Of a DNA stretch of 23,951 nt, positions 6,543 through 14,840 are shown one piece after another (the stretch's first letter is position 1; every line of letters starts with the position of its first letter). A program made the translations under genes and the position numbers. Under the pieces are notes generated by a model. It was not told where the DNA came from, searched no databases, and saw nothing but the letters and a program-made list of their open reading frames with translations. Origin of the DNA: an uncultured Lentisphaeria bacterium. Its GTDB lineage: Bacteria > Verrucomicrobiota > Lentisphaeria > Victivallales > UBA1829. The stretch is from the NCBI GenBank assembly GCA_905211485.1, contig CAJMAW010000036.1:1-23951 (forward strand), given 5' to 3'.

Positions 6543-8347
6543 CGGAAGAGAAACAGGATTTCATCATTCATCCGGCGCATCTCCGGATTGCACTCATCAT
6601 GTTTGCGGCATTTCTCATTTTTTCCGTGATTGCGATTCAGCTCTGGAACGTCCAGATCAACAACAACGCCGAGTACAACGACAAGATCACGCGCCAGAGT
6701 GTCCGCATGATCCGGCAGCCCGCCGTCCGCGGGAGAATTTTCGCATCCGACGGCAGAACCGCCATTGCCGCAAACCGTGTTTCCTACCGCATCCTGCTGC
6801 GCCTTTCGGAAATGCGTCTCGCAAGAAGAGACAGGACCATTGAGCACATTATGAATGAAGCCGCGCGGATATCCCGCTGCATCGGACGGATCAATCCGCT
6901 GACTCCGGACAAGATTTCCAGACACATGAATCTCTTTCCCGGCATTCCCATGGAACTCTTCGAGGATCTGACGGACCGGGAACTCGGACGCGCCTCCGAA
7001 CTTCTGCCTGAAGTCACCGGAATGGAAATCACTGCGGAGCCTGTCCGGACCTACCCCTTTCACAGTCTGGCCGCGCACCTGATCGGCTATGTCGGTCCGG
7101 GCGATCCGCAACGCGCGCTGGACCGCACGGATTTCTTCTACTACATCCCGGATCTTTCCGGCAGAACGGGCATTGAAAAACTCTACGATGAAATGCTGCG
7201 GGGATCTCCGGGAAAGGAGCTGGTTCTGGTGAACAGCCGGGGATTTGTGCATGAGGTGGTGGGAACACCCGTCGCGGCGCAGAATGGACACGACATTGTC
7301 CTGACACTGGACCTCAGGGCCCAGCAGATCGCCGAAAGTCTGATTGCCGGGAAAGATGCCGCGATGATTGTCATGGACGCCTCCACTGGCGCGGTCCTTG
7401 CCATGGCTTCCGCTCCGGCCTACGACCTCGAAGACTTCATCCCGGGCATCAGCAGGGAAAAATACAAAGCTCTTCTGGATAATCCGGGGAAACCTTTTTT
7501 AAACAAAGCGGTCATGGGCGCCTACATGCCCGGATCCATCATCAAGCCGCTTGCGGCTCTCGCATTTCTGGAAAACGGACTTTCCGTTTCGGATACGGTC
7601 GACTGCGACGGTTGGACGGAAGTCTCAGGCATCCGGATCCGCTGCGCAGCGCGTTACGGACACGGCCCTCTGGCCATAGAGGAGGCCATTCAGCGCTCCT
7701 GCAACGATTTTTTCATCGAAAACGCTCTTGAGATCGGAATCGACAAACTTTCCGCCATGTACGCTTCCGCTGGCATCGGAAGAAAAACCGGTTTTGAACT
7801 TTCCGAACGGAGCGGACTGCTTCCCAAGGGGAAGCCGGGATGGACCAGAACGGAAACCGCATTCGTAGGAATCGGTCAGGGCCGGGTGGAAGTGACTCCG
7901 CTTCAGGCCATCACCTACATCTCGGCAATCGCGAACGGCGGAAAGCTCCACCGTCCCTATGTGGTGGACAGAGTGCTGGACGGAAGCGGAAACGTGCTTT
8001 TCCGGACGCGTCCCGAAGTGACGGGGCATCTCGCTGCTTCCCAAACCTCCCTTGACATTGTCGCGGCCGGAATGTATCTGGCCGTCAACGCACCCCGGGG
8101 AGGCAGTGCGGCAGCGGCGAAAAATTCAAAGATTGAGCTCCACGGAAAGACCGGAACCGCAGAAGTCGGCCCTCTCAACGCACGGTACAAGAACACATGG
8201 TTCACCGCTTTCGGCGTGGAACCCGAAACCCAGAAGATCTACAGTATCATCATCCTGGTCGGGCACGGCAGATCCGGCGGCGGCACCTGCGCCCCTCTCG
8301 CACGCGAATTCTTTGAAAGATGGCTGACAAAACCGGGAACCTCTTGA
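6539..8347 (+). CDS. mrdA: penicillin-binding protein 2 (elongasome transpeptidase)
   Basis: This class B penicillin-binding protein cross-links peptidoglycan during cell elongation. The 602-residue product has a single N-terminal membrane anchor (about 15-36). A PBP dimerisation/pedestal domain (about 50-225) opens with VRGRIFASDGR. The transpeptidase domain follows from about 255, with all three active-site motifs: SxxK at Ser333-Lys336 (PGSIIKP), SxN at Ser387-Asn389 (SCN) and KTG at 537-539 (HGKTGTAE). The MreD context identifies it as PBP2 rather than the division protein FtsI. The start overlaps the mreD stop (ATGA), with GGAGAGAAG upstream. rodA, the usual glycosyltransferase partner, does not follow; the operon ends here before a candidate terminator. 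Confidence 0.94.
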   Translation: MTEEKQDFIIHPAHLRIALIMFAAFLIFSVIAIQLWNVQINNNAEYNDKITRQSVRMIRQPAVRGRIFASDGRTAIAANRVSYRILLRLSEMRLARRDRTIEHIMNEAARISRCIGRINPLTPDKISRHMNLFPGIPMELFEDLTDRELGRASELLPEVTGMEITAEPVRTYPFHSLAAHLIGYVGPGDPQRALDRTDFFYYIPDLSGRTGIEKLYDEMLRGSPGKELVLVNSRGFVHEVVGTPVAAQNGHDIVLTLDLRAQQIAESLIAGKDAAMIVMDASTGAVLAMASAPAYDLEDFIPGISREKYKALLDNPGKPFLNKAVMGAYMPGSIIKPLAALAFLENGLSVSDTVDCDGWTEVSGIRIRCAARYGHGPLAIEEAIQRSCNDFFIENALEIGIDKLSAMYASAGIGRKTGFELSERSGLLPKGKPGWTRTETAFVGIGQGRVEVTPLQAITYISAIANGGKLHRPYVVDRVLDGSGNVLFRTRPEVTGHLAASQTSLDIVAAGMYLAVNAPRGGSAAAAKNSKIELHGKTGTAEVGPLNARYKNTWFTAFGVEPETQKIYSIIILVGHGRSGGGTCAPLAREFFERWLTKPGTS

Positions 8348-8434
8348 ATCCGTCCTTCCTTTCCGGCATAATGCTGCAAGACTCAAAAGCCTGAACATAC
8401 AGAAGAGCACGGATCTGCTGTTGTTTTCTGGGAT

Positions 8435-8460
8435 GGGGGGGGAACGCTTTTCCCCCCTTT
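8435..8460 (+). terminator. intrinsic terminator of the mreCD-mrdA operon
   Basis: GGGGGGAA (8437-8444) and TTCCCCCC (8450-8457) form a very GC-rich 8-bp stem with a 5-base loop. It is followed by TTT and, after a short C-rich gap, by eight T (8473-8480). It sits about 90 bp after the mrdA stop. The short immediate T run makes it weaker than a textbook example. Confidence 0.6.
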
Positions 8461-8560
8461 CCACACCCACCCTTTTTTTTCCTCCCATCTCTTTTTCCAT
8501 TCCTCTTTTTTTCTCTTTTTCTTCCTCTCTTCCATTTCTCTGCGCCTTCTTCTTCCATAG
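8446..8560. other. polypyrimidine tract
   Basis: More than 100 bases of the + strand here are nearly all C and T, with only isolated A or G. The tract lies between the two convergent operons and does not encode a plausible protein. Such mirror-like homopyrimidine runs can adopt triplex (H-DNA) structures or pause polymerase. Confidence 0.75.
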
Positions 8561-8861
8561 GCACTTTCTCTCTCTCTTCCGCATCCACTTCACTGCTTTT
8601 GCAGGGGATATTTCATCCGATGGATAATGGAATAGGGTGGGGAAAAACGGGAAGAAAAGCCTGTCCACGCTGCCCGTTTCCATGTCGTGCCGGACTTTCT
8701 CTCTTTCCGGAGAAATACGCAGGATGCCCCCCTCTCCTCCCTCTCACCCTCCGAAGGGAAAGACTGCAGGAAAAAAAGACAAGAGAATCTGCAGGGAAAA
8801 GGGATCTCTTTTCCCGTCTCTCTCTTCTTTCCTTCCTTTCGCGGGAAAGGAAATTGCAGGG

Positions 8862-8895
8862 GAAAAAAGAAAACCGCAGGAAAAGATTCCTGCGG
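8862..8895 (-). terminator. intrinsic terminator of the rpo-ribosomal protein cluster
   Basis: On the - strand CCGCAGGAA and TTCCTGCGG form a perfect 9-bp stem (8887-8895 with 8874-8882) with a 4-base loop, followed by TTTTCTTTTTTCCCC. It begins 32 bases after the rpsS stop codon. This is the clearest terminator in the window and shows that the transcript ends after rpsS. Confidence 0.92.
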
Positions 8896-8927
8896 CTTTC
8901 TGAAAAAACAAATTGGAAAAGCGGTGA

Positions 8928-9206
8928 TCAGACCGTCTTGCCGGAAATGACGCCGTGACCTTTGAAGGTGCGGGTGGGGGCGAATTCGCCGAGACGATGC
9001 CCGACCATGTTTTCCGTAATGAAAATGGAAGCGAAGGTTTTCCCGTTGTGGACATTGAAAGTATGCCCAACGAATTCCGGGATGATCATGGATCTGCGCG
9101 ACCAGGTTTTGATCGGCTTCTTGACACCGCCGGCCTTTTCCATTTTCTCTATTTTCTCAATGAGGAAATAGTCGACGAAAGGACCTTTCTTAATTGATCT
9201 GGCCAT
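8928..9206 (-). CDS. rpsS: 30S ribosomal protein S19
   Basis: S19 sits in the head of the 30S subunit next to S13 and contacts the A-site finger. The 92-residue product has the standard length and sequence: MARSIKKGPFVDYFL at the start, then IIPEFVGHTFNVHNGK and ENMVGHRLGEFAPTRTFKGH. It starts 3 bases after the rplB stop, with GGAGGAAG inside the end of rplB as a likely ribosome binding site. Normally rplV, rpsC and rplP would follow; here the transcript ends with a strong terminator. Confidence 0.98.
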   Translation of the reverse strand: MARSIKKGPFVDYFLIEKIEKMEKAGGVKKPIKTWSRRSMIIPEFVGHTFNVHNGKTFASIFITENMVGHRLGEFAPTRTFKGHGVISGKTV

Positions 9207-9209
9207 ATT

Positions 9210-10037
9210 TTATTTCTTCCTCCGTTCAACGATGAAGTTTTTGCTGGTCTTTTTCGGAGAGCGGGTTCTCTTGCCCTTGGCAAGCTGTCCCCAGGGCGAA
9301 ACGGGATGACCGCCGCCGCTGGATCTGCCCTCGCCGCCGCCCATGGGATGATCGACAGGGTTCATCACAACGCCGCGGACATGGGGTCTGAAGCCTTTGT
9401 AGCGCTTCTTGCCCGCTTTCCCGAGGGAGACATTCATATGATCGAGATTGCCGACCTGTCCGATGGTGGCCATGCAGTTCAGATGAATCAGACGGACTTC
9501 TCCGCTGGGGAGCTTGACCTGTGCATATTCACCGTCCTTGGAACGGAGTGTGGCAATCTGCCCGGCGGAACGCACCAGTTTGGCCCCTTTTCCGGGAACA
9601 AGTTCGATATTATGGATATCGGAACCGACCGGGATATTGCGGAGCGGGAGAGCGTTTCCGGGTTTGATTTCGGCATTGGCGCCGGAGGAAACGGTCTGGC
9701 CGACCTTCAACCCGACAGGAGCCAGAATATACGCCTTTTCCCCATCCTGATAAGAAAGGAGGGCGATGAAGGCGGAACGGTTGGGATCATATTCAAGAGC
9801 CTTGACCGTGGCGGGAATGCCCGTCTTGCTGCGTTTGAAGTCGATCTGACGATAGGCGCGTTTGTTTCCGCCGCCGCGGAACCGGGTGGTGACACGCCCG
9901 AGATTGTTTCTGGCGCCGGTGGAGCGGATCCCGGAAGTCAACGATTTTTCCGGGGCCTTGTCGGTCAGTTCGGAGTAATCGAGAACCGTGATGAATCTGC
10001 GGCTCTTGGTAGTCGGTTTGAATGATTTGATAGGCAT
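9210..10037 (-). CDS. rplB: 50S ribosomal protein L2
   Basis: L2 is a primary 23S rRNA-binding protein near the peptidyl-transferase centre. It has 275 residues, the usual length. The N-terminal part (FKPTTKSRRFIT, RFRGGGNKRAYR) and the C-terminal NPVDHPMGGGEGRSSGGGHP are diagnostic. The residue after DHP is Met, where many bacteria have His; from memory Met also occurs there in Bacteroidetes. The ribosome binding site TAAGGAG overlaps the rplW stop codon, indicating coupled translation. Confidence 0.98.
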   Translation of the reverse strand: MPIKSFKPTTKSRRFITVLDYSELTDKAPEKSLTSGIRSTGARNNLGRVTTRFRGGGNKRAYRQIDFKRSKTGIPATVKALEYDPNRSAFIALLSYQDGEKAYILAPVGLKVGQTVSSGANAEIKPGNALPLRNIPVGSDIHNIELVPGKGAKLVRSAGQIATLRSKDGEYAQVKLPSGEVRLIHLNCMATIGQVGNLDHMNVSLGKAGKKRYKGFRPHVRGVVMNPVDHPMGGGEGRSSGGGHPVSPWGQLAKGKRTRSPKKTSKNFIVERRKK

Positions 10038-10049
10038 TTCAGATTCTCC

Positions 10050-10334
10050 TTAGGCGAGGTCAATGGAGCCTTCCGCGAGAGCGACGACCGCCTTCTTCCA
10101 TCCGGAACGGCGTCCGACAATGGGCGATCTGCCCGCGCGTTTGGGCTTGCCTTTGTAATTGATCATATTGACGGACTTGACCTTGACGCCGTACAACTTC
10201 TCCACGGCGGAGGCAACCTCCAGTTTGGTGGCCCGGGGATTGACTTTGAACGCGTACTGGTTCTGTTCTTTAAGAACCGTGCTCTTCTCCGTCATCATGA
10301 TATGGATCACAACATCATAGGCTGACTGTATCAT
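10050..10334 (-). CDS. rplW: 50S ribosomal protein L23
   Basis: L23 lies at the exit of the ribosomal tunnel and docks trigger factor and SRP. The product is 94 residues from the ATG at 10334, which follows AAAGGGAA at a good distance; the open frame extends to 10430 inside rplD, but that start would add an unrelated Ser-rich segment. Family features are MMTEKSTVLKEQNQYAFKV near the start, the central AVEKLYGVKVKSVNMINYKGK and the basic GRRSGWKKAVVAL end. It lies 16 bases after rplD. Confidence 0.96.
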   Translation of the reverse strand: MIQSAYDVVIHIMMTEKSTVLKEQNQYAFKVNPRATKLEVASAVEKLYGVKVKSVNMINYKGKPKRAGRSPIVGRRSGWKKAVVALAEGSIDLA

Positions 10335-10350
10335 TTTCGTTCCCTTTCTT

Positions 10351-10977
10351 TCATCCGATGCGCTTGATGAATTCGTCAAGCGCGTCTTTGGTGAAGAGGA
10401 GCTTGTCCGCCCAGAGAATCTGGTAGGCATTGACGGAAGCCGCCTTCATCAGAAGCACGGCCGGCATGTTTCCGGTAGCTCTCAGTGCACCTTCTTCATA
10501 GTCCTTCACGGAGCAGAGAAGTTTCCCTTCGAGATTCATGGCCTTGAACGCCGCTGCGGCGGACTTGGTCTTCATATCGGGCACATCAAAATTGTCCACC
10601 ACGCAGACCGAAGACTCCTTCACTCTTTCCGAGAAGGAACGCTTCAGGGCCAGTTTCTTCACTTTCGCATTCAGCTTGATGGAAAAATCACGCGGTTTGG
10701 GCCCGAATGCCACTCCTCCGTGACGCCACACGGGATTCCGGGTGCTCCCCGCACGGGCGCGGCCGAGACCTTTCTGCTTGAAAGGCTTCTTCCCGCTTCC
10801 GGAAACTTCCGCACGCGTCTTGGTGCTGGCGGTTCCCGCCCGGGTTTCCGCGAGAAACGCGATCACGGCGTCGTGAACGGCCTGAGAGCCTTTTTCAAAT
10901 TCGAGGATACTGTCGTCGATTTCATAATCGCCGACTTTCTCCCCTTTCATATTCACTATGTCGATTTTCATGGACAT
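10351..10977 (-). CDS. rplD: 50S ribosomal protein L4
   Basis: L4 binds 23S rRNA and lines the exit tunnel with its extended loop; in E. coli it also represses the S10 operon. The product has 208 residues, the usual size. The loop sequence KPFKQKGLGRARAGSTRNP followed by WRHGGVAFGPKPRDFS is diagnostic, as is the C-terminal ILWADKLLFTKDALDEF. The ATG at 10977 is preferred over Met3 because AGGTGA lies about 7 bases upstream of it. Whether it regulates this cluster cannot be seen. Confidence 0.97.
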   Translation of the reverse strand: MSMKIDIVNMKGEKVGDYEIDDSILEFEKGSQAVHDAVIAFLAETRAGTASTKTRAEVSGSGKKPFKQKGLGRARAGSTRNPVWRHGGVAFGPKPRDFSIKLNAKVKKLALKRSFSERVKESSVCVVDNFDVPDMKTKSAAAAFKAMNLEGKLLCSVKDYEEGALRATGNMPAVLLMKAASVNAYQILWADKLLFTKDALDEFIKRIG

Positions 10978-11021
10978 GATTTCACCTGTCAGTAAGTTGG
11001 TTGAACTTTCCCGCGGAAAGC

Positions 11022-11654
11022 TTATTTCTTCTTGGCTTTCTTCACGAGAACTGTGCCGCCGTTCGGACCGGGAACCGCACCGCTTACGAAAAGGAGATTT
11101 TCTTCAGCGACAACTCTGACGATGCGGAGATTCTGTACCGTACGGGTCGTATTGCCGAGCTGACCGGCCATCTTCTTGCCTTTGATGATATTGCCGGGCA
11201 TTTCACGGCATCCGATGGATCCGGGTTTTCTGTGCCAGCCGCCGCCGTGTCCGTCGCGGCCGCCCTTGAAGTGATGGCGGACCATCACGCCTGAAAATCC
11301 GCGGCCTTTGGTCGTCCCTGTGATATCGAGGAACTCTCCTTCGGCGAAAATGTCGGCCCTGATTTCCGCTCCAAGCTCAAGTTCGGAATCCTTTTCCGTA
11401 CGGAATTCACGAATGACGGCGGGAGGATTCTTGTCGAGTCCTGCTTTGGCAAGCTGTCCGATCACGGCCTTGCTGACGTTTTTGACTTTCTTCGCGCCAA
11501 AACCAACCTGGACGGCGGAATAACCGTCCTTTTCGAGAGTCTTCACACCCACCACCCGACACGGTCCGGCTGCCACAACGGTCACGGGAATCAGCTTCCC
11601 TTTTTCGTCGTAGACCTGGGTCATTCCGACTTTCTTTCCGATCAATCCTTTCAT
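11022..11654 (-). CDS. rplC: 50S ribosomal protein L3
   Basis: L3 is an early assembly protein whose long loop reaches the peptidyl-transferase centre. The start at 11654 (MKGLIGKKVGMTQVY) follows AAAGGAG; the open frame extends to 11705 but lacks family similarity there. Length is 210 residues. The central loop reads HGGGWHRKPGSIGCREMPG and then IKGKKMAGQLGN. That is one residue shorter than E. coli and resembles the GSIGCR style I recall from Verrucomicrobia and relatives. The C terminus ends in a basic KKAKKK tail. Confidence 0.97.
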   Translation of the reverse strand: MKGLIGKKVGMTQVYDEKGKLIPVTVVAAGPCRVVGVKTLEKDGYSAVQVGFGAKKVKNVSKAVIGQLAKAGLDKNPPAVIREFRTEKDSELELGAEIRADIFAEGEFLDITGTTKGRGFSGVMVRHHFKGGRDGHGGGWHRKPGSIGCREMPGNIIKGKKMAGQLGNTTRTVQNLRIVRVVAEENLLFVSGAVPGPNGGTVLVKKAKKK

Positions 11655-11739
11655 AGTACTCCTTTCAGGCACTTGTCCTCTCGGAAAAAAGAACCTTGGT
11701 GCCAAAAACCTCTATTGATGCATGAAGCTGTTCTTTTTT

Positions 11740-12075
11740 TCAGCTTCCGATTTTTATGGAAATATCCACTCCGGCGGGAAGACTGAGCTTCTTGAGCTCG
11801 TCCACGGTTTTCGCCGTCGGATTGATGATGTCCATCAGACGCTTATGCGTCCTAATCTCAAACTGCTCCATGGACTTCTTGTCCACATGAGGCGAGCGGT
11901 TCACGGTGAAGCGTTCAATCCGCGTCGGAAGCGGAATCGGTCCCGCCACGATGGAACCCGTCTTCCGAGCCGTGTTCAGAATCTCCGATACAGACTGATC
12001 CAGGATCCTGTGCTCGTATGCCTGAAGCTTGATGCGGATCTTCTGCACCGCTCTGGATGAGGATTTTGTGCTCAT
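11740..12075 (-). CDS. rpsJ: 30S ribosomal protein S10
   Basis: S10 is a 30S head protein that also forms the NusB-NusE antitermination complex. It has 111 residues, slightly longer than the 102-105 usual because of an N-terminal MSTKSSSRA extension before QKIRIKLQAYEHRILDQS. Diagnostic segments are GPIPLPTRIERFTVNRSPHVDKKSMEQFE and the C-terminal LPAGVDISIKI. Its ATG overlaps the fusA stop (ATGA), so it is translationally coupled to EF-G. An 85-base spacer follows before rplC. Confidence 0.97.
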   Translation of the reverse strand: MSTKSSSRAVQKIRIKLQAYEHRILDQSVSEILNTARKTGSIVAGPIPLPTRIERFTVNRSPHVDKKSMEQFEIRTHKRLMDIINPTAKTVDELKKLSLPAGVDISIKIGS

Positions 12076-14186
12076 TTCTTGCTTTTCTCCACTATTTTCT
12101 CTTGTATTGAATTTGGTACTCGTTCAAAGAAGGAGGGCTCCATTGTATAAGATGCCCGGCCTTTGGAGAGAGAACGGATCGCGGTGGCATAACCGAACAG
12201 TTCCGAAAGCGGCGTGTTCGCCACCACACGGACTTCCTTGCCCTGTGGCTCCACTTCCGCAATCGCTCCGCGACGGCCGGTCACGTCTCCTATGATTTCG
12301 CCCATATTTTCTTCCGGTGTCGTGATCTCCACCTTCATGATCGGTTCAAGAAGAATCAGGCCGCCCTTCTTCGCCGCATCCTTCAGGCCCATGGATGCGG
12401 CTATTTTGAATGCCATTTCAGAAGAGTCAACGGGATGGTACGAACCGTCAACAATGTCCACATGAAAATCCACCAGCGGATAGCCGGCAAGAACACCCGT
12501 CGCCGCGGCTTCCCGGATCCCCTGTTCAATCGGCTTGATGAATTCCTTCGGAATCGCTCCGCCAACAATCTTGTTTTCTATTGTAATGCCATGCCCGCGT
12601 TCCTTCGGTGTCACGTTCAGCACACAGTGACCGTACTGACCGCGCCCGCCGGACTGCCTGACAAACTTGGAGTCCGAAGTGGCAGGCTTCTCTATGGCTT
12701 CGCGGTACGCCACTTCAGGCTGTCCGGAATTGGCCTCCACCTTGAATTCGCGGACCAGACGGTCCATAATGATTTCCAGATGCAGTTCGCCCATCCCGGA
12801 AATAATGGTTTGCCCGGTGTCGTTGTCGCTCTTCATGGTGAAGGTCGGGTCTTCCTCAGCAAGGGCAATCAGGGCGCCGTAAAGTTTATCTCTGTCCGCG
12901 GAGGTCTTCGGCTCCACCGCAATGGAAATGACCGGTTCGGGGAAGCTCATGGATTCCAGTACAATCTGATTGTTTTCATCGCAGATCGTATCTCCGGTCG
13001 TCACATTCTTGAGTCCGACGGCGGCGGCAATATCGCCGCAGTAGACCACGTCCAGCTCCTGTCTCGAATTCGCGTGCATCTGAAGCAGGCGTCCGAGTCT
13101 TTCCCGTTTCCTTGTCCGGGGATTGATCACAGTAATGCCTTTTTCGGCCATCCCGGAATAAATCCGCAGAAACGCAAGTTTCCCCACATACGGATCGTTC
13201 ATCAGTTTGAACACAAGCGCTGAGAAAGGCTGATCATCTCCTGCGTGACGGGTCAGAGGCTGTTCCGTCACAGGATCCATCCCCTTCGTTTCCCAGATGT
13301 CGATAGGCGAAGGCAGATAATCCACCACCGCATCCAGCAGCAGCTGAACGCCTTTGTTCTTAAAGGCGGTTCCGCAGAGCGCGGGAACGAGTTTGCCGGC
13401 AATCACCGCTTCGCGGAGGGCCTTCCGGATCAGGGCGGTGTCCGGCACCTGCCCTTCCAGATACAGTTCCATCACCTCGTCGTTGACATCCGCAAGGGAT
13501 TCCACAAGATGATTGAAATAATATTCCGCTTTTTCCTTCAGATCTGCGGGGATCTCCATGGTGACCACTTTCGATCCGTCGTCTCCGTCATAGCGGACGG
13601 CAATCTGATCCACCACATTGATATTCCCGCAAAATTCCGATTCCGCTCCAATCGGAAGGGAAATAGGCACCACGACAACGCCTAGTTTTTTATGCATGTC
13701 TTCTACCACACGGTAGAAGTCTGCTCCGGTCCGGTCCATTTTGTTGACGAAGGCAAGAGTCGGCACATGATATTTCTTCGCCTGACGCCAAACCGTCTCC
13801 GTCTGCGGCTGAACTCCGCCCACCGCACAGAACACGCCCACGGCTCCGTCCAGAACTCGTAAGGAACGTTCCACTTCAGCGGTAAAGTCCACATGCCCGG
13901 GAGTGTCTATCAGATTGATCCGGTTTTTCCGCCAGAAGCAGGTGGTCGCCGCGGAAGTGATGGTAATGCCTCGTTCCTGTTCCTGCACCATCCAGTCCAT
14001 GGTGGCGGCGCCTTCGTGCACTTCGCCGATCTTGTGGCTTTTCCCGGTATAGTAAAGAATTCGTTCGGAGAGGGTGGTCTTTCCCGCGTCGATATGCGCC
14101 ATGATCCCAATGTTCCGGGTATTGGCAAGAGATGTCTGTCTGCCGGGAGCCTCGTGGTAATCCTTGTTCATCGTATGTTCTGTCAT
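12072..14186 (-). CDS. fusA: translation elongation factor G
   Basis: EF-G is the GTPase that drives tRNA-mRNA translocation and, with the recycling factor, splits ribosomes. The product has 704 residues, the standard length. GTP-binding motifs are at residues 30-38 (AHIDAGKTT), 94-100 (DTPGHVD) and 148-151 (NKMD), with the switch I segment QERGITITSAATT at about 70-82. Domain IV-V sequence such as SGGRGQYGHCVL and EPIMKVEITTPEENMG is intact. An alternative start at Met6 exists; the first ATG is preceded only by a weak AGGT. It lies 45 bases after rpsG. tuf, which commonly follows fusA, is absent and rpsJ comes next. Confidence 0.98.
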   Translation of the reverse strand: MTEHTMNKDYHEAPGRQTSLANTRNIGIMAHIDAGKTTLSERILYYTGKSHKIGEVHEGAATMDWMVQEQERGITITSAATTCFWRKNRINLIDTPGHVDFTAEVERSLRVLDGAVGVFCAVGGVQPQTETVWRQAKKYHVPTLAFVNKMDRTGADFYRVVEDMHKKLGVVVVPISLPIGAESEFCGNINVVDQIAVRYDGDDGSKVVTMEIPADLKEKAEYYFNHLVESLADVNDEVMELYLEGQVPDTALIRKALREAVIAGKLVPALCGTAFKNKGVQLLLDAVVDYLPSPIDIWETKGMDPVTEQPLTRHAGDDQPFSALVFKLMNDPYVGKLAFLRIYSGMAEKGITVINPRTRKRERLGRLLQMHANSRQELDVVYCGDIAAAVGLKNVTTGDTICDENNQIVLESMSFPEPVISIAVEPKTSADRDKLYGALIALAEEDPTFTMKSDNDTGQTIISGMGELHLEIIMDRLVREFKVEANSGQPEVAYREAIEKPATSDSKFVRQSGGRGQYGHCVLNVTPKERGHGITIENKIVGGAIPKEFIKPIEQGIREAAATGVLAGYPLVDFHVDIVDGSYHPVDSSEMAFKIAASMGLKDAAKKGGLILLEPIMKVEITTPEENMGEIIGDVTGRRGAIAEVEPQGKEVRVVANTPLSELFGYATAIRSLSKGRASYTMEPSFFERVPNSIQEKIVEKSKK

Positions 14187-14231
14187 ATAATAACCTGACC
14201 TGCGTCGGAGCTTCTGCTGCCGTCAAAACGC

Positions 14232-14702
14232 TTACCACCTATAGTGGGCAAACGCTTTGTTGGCCTGAGCCATTTTATGCGTGTCATCCTTCTTTTTAAT
14301 TGAGGAACCTGTGTTGTCGAATGCATCCAGAAGTTCGCTGGCAAGCGCTTCCATCATGGATTTGCCTTTCTTCGCCTGCGAATACATCGTGATCCAGCGG
14401 ATCGCAAGCGCAATCTGCCTCTCATTCGGCACTTCGATCGGAACCTGATAGGTCGCACCGCCAACTCGACGGCTCTTCACTTCCAGTTTCGGCCTCACAT
14501 TTTCCACCGCCTGAATGAACACTTCCAGCGGCTCCATGTCTTTCTTCTTCGTCTTGATATAGTCAAACGCACCATACACAATCTTCTGCGCCACGGATTT
14601 CTTCCCCATGCGCATGAGAGTATTGATGAGGCGGGCCACCAGCTCGCTGTTGTACTTCACGTCAAGCGTGAGCTTCCTTTTCGTTATCCTGCGTCTTCTC
14701 AT
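14232..14702 (-). CDS. rpsG: 30S ribosomal protein S7
   Basis: S7 nucleates assembly of the 30S head and contacts mRNA in the E site. The product is 156 residues, the usual length, with MRRRRITKRKLTLDVKYNS at the start, LINTLMRMGKKSVAQKIVYGA, VKSRRVGGATYQVPIEV and the C-terminal AHYRW. It is separated from rpsL by a 138-base spacer containing a hairpin. In E. coli S7 represses its own operon by binding the rpsL-rpsG spacer; a similar loop is possible here but not shown. Confidence 0.97.
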   Translation of the reverse strand: MRRRRITKRKLTLDVKYNSELVARLINTLMRMGKKSVAQKIVYGAFDYIKTKKKDMEPLEVFIQAVENVRPKLEVKSRRVGGATYQVPIEVPNERQIALAIRWITMYSQAKKGKSMMEALASELLDAFDNTGSSIKKKDDTHKMAQANKAFAHYRW

Positions 14703-14803
14703 GGTTTTGAGTGTCCTAAGTTCTTCGCATTTTCAATAATGAAACCGCCGTCGCGATCCCGCAACTGCACAGTTCGTTCGGTTTCCGTCCGGAATGCAAG
14801 CAG

Positions 14804-14834
14804 CCGGGAGAGCGCACCATGTCATCCCTCCCGG
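14804..14834 (-). promoter_or_regulatory. hairpin in the rpsL-rpsG spacer, candidate S7 control site
   Basis: CCGGGAG and CTCCCGG form a perfect 7-bp stem with a 17-base loop just after the rpsL stop. No T tract follows on the - strand, so it is not an obvious terminator. The spacer of 138 bases is unusually long for this otherwise compact cluster and coincides with the location of the E. coli S7 translational operator. Confidence 0.35.
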
Positions 14835-14840
14835 AGAAGT

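Larger units (their letters stand above)
8348..8927. other. convergent intergenic region between mrdA and rpsS
   Basis: No gene is supported in these 580 bp; the frames that cross it are low-complexity Lys/Glu or Phe/Ser runs produced by strand-biased base composition. From left to right it holds the + strand terminator (8435-8460), a polypyrimidine tract (about 8446-8560), a plain stretch, two small hairpins (8794-8815 and 8833-8852), and the - strand terminator of the ribosomal cluster (8862-8895). TGCAGG followed by a purine run recurs near 8765, 8790 and 8855, and CGCAGG near 8875. Confidence 0.7.

Noticed and set aside
8126..8683. Lys/Glu-rich - strand frames across the mrdA-rpsS gap
   Set aside because: They are translations of the polypyrimidine tract and lack a ribosome binding site or domain.
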